This document shows, one piece after another, positions 60,901 to 64,000 of a DNA stretch of 64,000 nucleotides. Below the pieces are notes generated by a model. That model was not told the DNA's origin. It was given only the letters and a program-made list of their open reading frames with translations, and made no database searches. The position numbers and the translations under genes are program-made. Numbering within the stretch: position 1 is the first letter of the stretch; each line of letters opens with the position of its first letter. The stretch is from Clostridiales bacterium (lineage in GTDB: Bacteria; Bacillota; Clostridia; Saccharofermentanales; Saccharofermentanaceae), in the NCBI GenBank assembly GCA_017649645.1, contig JAGCGK010000143.1:87618-151617 (forward strand). Reading direction: 5' to 3'.

Positions 60901-61465
60901 GTATAAGGAAGTTTCCGACAGGTTTGAGTTCATGACTAACCAGAGAAATGACATTTTCGAGGCTAAGACAAACCTTGAAAAGGTTATTGCAGATCTTCTG
61001 GAGGAGATGAAGACTCAGTTCATCGAGCACTTTAATACTATCAATGAGAACTTTAAGACAGTATTCGAAGACCTCTTTAACGGAGGTACTGCTGAGATCC
61101 TTCTCGACAGTGATGATGTTCTTAACTGTTCCATTGAGATCAAGGCTCAGCCTCCGGGAAAGAAACTTCAGAGCCTCACGCTCTTGTCGGGTGGTGAGAG
61201 ATGTCTTACTGCTATTGCGCTCTTGTTCGCTATCTTGCAGCTTAAGCCGTCACCGTTTGTTATCCTCGATGAGGTCGAGGCTGCTCTGGATGACGTAAAC
61301 GTCAGCAGATTTACGGACTTTGTCCGCCGTTACTGCGCAAGATCGCAGTTCATTATCGTTACACACCGTAAGGGTACGATGGAAGCTTGTGACCGTATGT
61401 ACGGTGTTACCATGCAGGAGCGTGGTATTTCTAAGATCCTGTCAATGCGTATGGGAGACGAATAA
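57902..61465 (+). CDS. smc: Chromosome partition protein SMC
   Basis: 1187 residues. Walker A GPNGSGKSNVTDAIRWVLGE at 31-38, coiled coil, hinge about 520-650 (KKIVGVLGDLISTD, GRVTFLPIENI, NPGGSLTGGS), second coil, then LLSGGERCLTAIALLFAI (signature near 1094) and FVILDEVEAALDDVNVSRF (Walker B). It is the bacterial condensin core that loads at the origin and aligns chromosome arms with ScpA/B, which are not in this window. Codon usage shows more CTC/AAG than in the neighbours, as in strongly expressed genes. ftsY follows 12 bases later. Confidence 0.98.
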   Translation: MFLKKLELQGFKSFPEYTLIEFDRGMTAVVGPNGSGKSNVTDAIRWVLGEQSVKSLRGGKMEDVIFNGTQSRKAMNYAEVSMTLDNSDHYLDYEYDEIQITRRLYRSGDSEYQINHVNCRLKDIVGLFLDTGLGKDGYSIVGQGRVDEILSTKSEDRRRVLEEASGIVKYKVRKDEAERKLNSTEQNLTRIDDILAELKERIEPLKEQSEKAIAYHKAYESLKTLDIALLVHKIKTANEAMGGQGDYKAKLEEDLRVNEDRFMAIRNSNTELTNKKDSLEDLIEEKRQELSDIDEEKYNISSDSKVASVQLEQLKVRFDSYEAEEKSLKEDIERLSREYKDKMDKAQALLDEANDEKKHSEELTKKRDELSLEFKKSESLQDDTKSKINESTQELISYKEQINTYETKITGIDEKLAELTSNRFSYIATEKELNEHLDEADKFFKEMIEQEGNVTSDINERELKLSELKKKDNEILSKYEKDNQRSLSISSKIKALTDLENRKEGYQESVRRLLEHANNTPSDKKKIVGVLGDLISTDKEYETAIEIALGNSIHNIVTNTEEEASDLIKVLKERKLGRVTFLPIENIRPRDLDKNQIDTASGMIGYIGIASDLTEHDKNIDDIVSNLLGRIIVCDDMDNARKIASRLKYQVRIITLQGDSINPGGSLTGGSIHKNATGILGRGREIEELKKEFDELDKKLAIFEAERQQLDEEIFGLNREVDQLGEQLKYFSVERAKAETTYTNLKERLAEIQKQIKLTEESIGLISKDKLKMADDLEEAKLVFEETEQHLSELREDILQSDSESKSFTEQLDKLRDEISESVSKTERLIAERNGVLQLAEILKREKSSYEENLANKIKAKEDDKGLSEELNIKIAGFGDLLAKLELESEAKDKEIKDLYAQRAELEKDMAGFIDKLTDCQDTINSIKNELTLLTTKYERYIEDIDTSKNRLWEDYETTYDNVKDSCEKVTNVSETSHEISKLKNRIKNIGPVNLNSIEEYKEVSDRFEFMTNQRNDIFEAKTNLEKVIADLLEEMKTQFIEHFNTINENFKTVFEDLFNGGTAEILLDSDDVLNCSIEIKAQPPGKKLQSLTLLSGGERCLTAIALLFAILQLKPSPFVILDEVEAALDDVNVSRFTDFVRRYCARSQFIIVTHRKGTMEACDRMYGVTMQERGISKILSMRMGDE

Positions 61466-61477
61466 AGGAGAAACTAT

Positions 61478-62386
61478 ATGGGTTTATTGGACGCTTTTAA
61501 GCGCGGACTTGAGAAAACGAGAAACTTCGTTTCCAGTGGTTTTACAAAGATCGCTGCCAGTACCGGCCATTTTGATGAGGACCAGCTCGATGAGCTCGAA
61601 GAGATCCTCGTTCGCGCAGATTGTGGTGTCGGTTCAAGTACCGATATCATCGATCATGTTAAGGACAACATCAAGAAGACCGGTGATGACAGTAAGGATG
61701 CTGTTATGGCATCTGTCAAAGAGAAGATGCTCGAGATACTGGGACCTAAATCTACGATCACTCTTGAAGAGGGTAAGCTTAACATCATCCTTATGATTGG
61801 TGTTAACGGAACAGGTAAGACCACTACCGCAGGTAAGCTCTGCGAGAAGTATAAAAAGCAGGGTAAGAAGGTTATCTTAGGTGCAGCTGATACATTCCGT
61901 GCCGCTGCGATCGAGCAACTTAAGGTATGGGGTGAGAGAACTTCAACTACGGTAATCTCACATGAAGCAGGTTCCGATCCTGCATCCGTTTGTTATGATG
62001 CCATTCATGCAGCTATTGCCCGTAAAGCGGATCTTTTGATAATAGATACCGCCGGACGTCTTCATAACAAGAAGAATCTCATGGATGAGTTGTCCAAGAT
62101 CACGAGGATCATTGACAGGGAAGCCAAAGATGCAAATATCAAGAGCATGCTCATAATCGACGCGACTACCGGCCAGAATGCCGTTATCCAGGCAGAGGTA
62201 TTCGGTGAAGCAGCAAATCTTGATTATATCGGTATTACAAAACTCGACGGTACAGCCAAAGGCGGCGTTGCAGTATCTGTAGCTTATTCTTCACATAAGC
62301 CTATCGTACTAGCAGGACTGGGCGAGGGAGTAGATGATCTCGTAGATTTCGATCCTGAGATATTCGTCGATTCGCTGATATCTTAA
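61478..62386 (+). CDS. ftsY: Signal recognition particle receptor FtsY
   Basis: 302 residues, the short form without the long acidic A domain. MGLLDAFKRGLEKTRNFVSSG is the amphipathic membrane-binding start; NG domain has IGVNGTGKTTTAGKL (near 108), DTFRAAAIEQLKVW, LLIIDTAGRLHNKKNLM and TKLDGTAKGG. It docks ribosome-SRP complexes at the membrane so that SecYEG or YidC can take the chain. GGAGAAAC precedes the ATG. Confidence 0.98.
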   Translation: MGLLDAFKRGLEKTRNFVSSGFTKIAASTGHFDEDQLDELEEILVRADCGVGSSTDIIDHVKDNIKKTGDDSKDAVMASVKEKMLEILGPKSTITLEEGKLNIILMIGVNGTGKTTTAGKLCEKYKKQGKKVILGAADTFRAAAIEQLKVWGERTSTTVISHEAGSDPASVCYDAIHAAIARKADLLIIDTAGRLHNKKNLMDELSKITRIIDREAKDANIKSMLIIDATTGQNAVIQAEVFGEAANLDYIGITKLDGTAKGGVAVSVAYSSHKPIVLAGLGEGVDDLVDFDPEIFVDSLIS

Positions 62387-62414
62387 ATATCTAACATCAC
62401 TAATAGTGCTTTCT

Positions 62415-62458
62415 ATAAGCAAAAATGAAGGACTGCAGTGCAGTCCTTCATTGCTTAT
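62415..62458. terminator. Bidirectional terminator between ftsY and the DUF3298-type gene
   Basis: 13-base perfect arms AATGAAGGACTGC (62424-62436) and GCAGTCCTTCATT (62440-62452) with loop AGT, plus outer ATAAGCA/TGCTTAT pairing. The better T tract (from AAAAA at 62421-62425) serves the minus-strand gene. Confidence 0.88.
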
Positions 62459-62473
62459 CGGAAAGATTTTTTA

Positions 62474-64000
62474 TCATCCGGCGAACATTATGTCTCCTTC
62501 TTCGAATACTTCCTCGATGTCTTTTCCGTCGATCTTCTGAGGCCAGGAATAATCCAAGTCGAAGAGGTAGTAGTTTCCGTCCAGATCACACATCTCAACA
62601 TATGTCTTGCAGTCGGAGCCCACCAGATAAAGGACCGTTCCTGCTGAGACCGTTACTTCCTTATCATTAAGATAACCGTTTATATCCTGAACCAGAGTAT
62701 ATTCCTTATAGTTGAAATAATAATACTCCTCGATCAGTTGAGGCATACCGTTATTTCCGATCGTGTAATCTGCATCTACGGATTGTGTTCCAAGTACATC
62801 TGTTCTGGTAATAAGCTGGAATATTTCGGGATTAACAAAACCAAGAGTTTTTCCGCCCATATAATCTATATAGCTGATCTCACCTTTATCTGTAAGTTCA
62901 TATACATTGATCATTGAATAATCATTGTCAGATACGCCTTGTACGTATATATAAGCCTTGCCCTCGTAAACAACGAGCAATGGTGATATTGAATACTCAT
63001 AGTAATCAAATTTATATTCGTTGTCTTTGATCTTAAAGATTACGGAAGTATACGTATAATCTTCGTATTCTCCGTTTACTGTTATAGTGTCTTTGACTCC
63101 GTCGTGATCATAATCGTATTCGATGCTGAAGTTCTCTCCGTCTGCTGTATATTCAGTTTTAAATTCTTCAACATAGTCTTCCGGCATTGCGGTCCAGTAT
63201 TCGCCTTTGAGCACAGACTCGTTTCCCGAATATGGGATCGTGATAAAGACAGGACCTCCTGCATAAGGAGTGATCTCATAAGCATTAAACTGGATAACGA
63301 TACCTTCTCGGGATATATAGAAATTCCAGACGTATTCTCCGTCAATATATTTATTTACGGTATCCTCGTAGTCTTCAAACAGAGCCCCTGTTTCGTTGAT
63401 CTCATCCAGTTTTTCGAAGAGAAGACCGTAAAAAGCATCAGAGTCATCTATAAACATATCCAGGGTCATTGCTTCACCTGTCAAAGAGTCATAAGTGTTT
63501 CCTGAGTATGCGGTGTACGGATGTGCCCCGCCCATATATGAGGAGGATATATAGTTGAAAGAAAATACTTTGCTGTCTGCTCTGTATACGATCGGAACAG
63601 AATCAGTGTAATAATTACAGTAGTTCGATCCGTTTTCTGCATCCGTTAAGGCGGCATCATAGAACTCATCATATTGCTCTATGTAATAATCCATTCTGTC
63701 GTCATATATATCATCAAACTTTGTACTGAGCTCCGGATAGTCAATGTCATTGACGATGATATTTTCCAGATTTAACATTGAAGAATAGTAGGTCTCGTCA
63801 TCTACTGATCCGTAGTCATAATCATAATATGACTCTATATAAAAGTAGATGTAATCACTGCTGCCGTATGATACAGTCGGAGTGACCGTTGGAGTTGTTT
63901 CTTCAGTAGTCTCTTCGGTCGTTTCTTCGGTAGTTTCAGTTGTGGACTCTTCAGTAGTCTCTGTTGTCTCATCCTCATCGTCATCATCTTCGTCATCGTC
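62474..64000 (-). CDS. DUF3298-type (RsiV-like) secreted protein, 5' end cut
   Basis: The frame stays open to base 64000, so the start and any signal peptide are outside; 508 residues are visible. The visible part begins with an Asp/Glu tract and a Thr/Glu linker (TTETTEE-type, about 40 residues), so it is a surface or lipoprotein. Next come a YYDYDYGS stretch and a domain with SFNYISSSYMGGAHPYTAYS, LTGEAMTLDMF, FYISREGIVIQFNAYEITPY and AGGPVFITIPYS: the DUF3298 pattern seen in RsiV and related lysozyme-binding or unknown envelope proteins. The last ~200 residues are repeats of beta strands with Asp-rich loops (DYDHDGVKDTITV, like a Ca-binding loop). Function not known. Confidence 0.75.
   Translation of the reverse strand, partial: DDDEDDDDEDETTETTEESTTETTEETTEETTEETTPTVTPTVSYGSSDYIYFYIESYYDYDYGSVDDETYYSSMLNLENIIVNDIDYPELSTKFDDIYDDRMDYYIEQYDEFYDAALTDAENGSNYCNYYTDSVPIVYRADSKVFSFNYISSSYMGGAHPYTAYSGNTYDSLTGEAMTLDMFIDDSDAFYGLLFEKLDEINETGALFEDYEDTVNKYIDGEYVWNFYISREGIVIQFNAYEITPYAGGPVFITIPYSGNESVLKGEYWTAMPEDYVEEFKTEYTADGENFSIEYDYDHDGVKDTITVNGEYEDYTYTSVIFKIKDNEYKFDYYEYSISPLLVVYEGKAYIYVQGVSDNDYSMINVYELTDKGEISYIDYMGGKTLGFVNPEIFQLITRTDVLGTQSVDADYTIGNNGMPQLIEEYYYFNYKEYTLVQDINGYLNDKEVTVSAGTVLYLVGSDCKTYVEMCDLDGNYYLFDLDYSWPQKIDGKDIEEVFEEGDIMFAG

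Overview
This window looks like a chromosomal segment of a low-GC Bacillota bacterium, most likely a gut or rumen type Clostridia. I judge this from sigma-A promoters (TTGACA, 17 bp, TATAAT), strong GGAGG ribosome binding sites, tRNA genes with encoded CCA, a Gram-positive LexA box (GAAC-N4-GTTC) at recA, a CadC/SmtB-type metal operator, and the run acpP-rnc-smc-ftsY. Thr/Glu-rich and Asp-rich linkers in secreted proteins fit that group. I cannot name a genus. There is no phage, insertion sequence, CRISPR array or rRNA; almost all genes lie on the + strand.

Layout. 1-1.5 kb: 3' part of a clostripain-like peptidase, then tRNA-Thr. 1.7-8.5 kb: a solute-binding-like lipoprotein, a GNAT-like/MGMT fusion, a flavin reductase-like protein, a Nudix hydrolase, a GGDEF protein, rpsO, an Asp-rich lipoprotein, a YraN-family protein and a small gene relic. 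8.7-14.8 kb: aspartate aminotransferase and purB, then cysteine desulfurase, thiI and a PurM/HypE-like protein in tight overlap. 14.9-19.6 kb: glyA, rarA with a coupled lipoprotein, and an M18 aminopeptidase. 19.6-24.1 kb: two related multi-pass sulfatase-superfamily proteins around a 76-residue membrane protein. 24.1-26.3 kb: a tyrosine recombinase (minus) and asd. 26.4-31 kb: a YidC-CDP-glycerol glycerophosphotransferase fusion, two tRNAs, uppP and an acyltransferase. 31.1-33.1 kb: a minus-strand single-pass protein with a TTTEA-repeat stalk. 33.3-37.2 kb: tRNA-Leu, tRNA-fMet, a membrane metallophosphoesterase, and an ArsR / HMA protein / metal P-type ATPase operon.

37.3-44 kb holds an LtaS-like enzyme, a three-gene module (Cache-like membrane protein, sensor-fused MFS-like protein, sigma-region-2-like membrane protein) and an unknown membrane protein. 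44.2-52.9 kb: an SDR, tRNA-Trp, proC, rnhA, Nudix, ftsK, pncC, murJ and a sirtuin. 53-62.4 kb is housekeeping: recA-recX-rimO-pgsA, acpP-rnc, smc-ftsY. The window ends inside a minus-strand DUF3298-type secreted protein.

A cell-envelope theme runs through the region. PgsA makes the phosphatidylglycerol route that LtaS-type enzymes use; the YidC-glycerophosphotransferase fusion, UppP, MurJ, the acyltransferase and the two sulfatase-fold proteins all point to export and decoration of glycopolymers. A second theme is DNA repair (recA, recX, rarA, MGMT), with LexA-like boxes at recA and, less perfectly, at rarA. The most unusual items are the YidC fusion, the sulfatase/small-protein/sulfatase cassette, the Cache/MFS/sigma-like module, and a palindrome, TTTTCGAAAA, that occurs six times.
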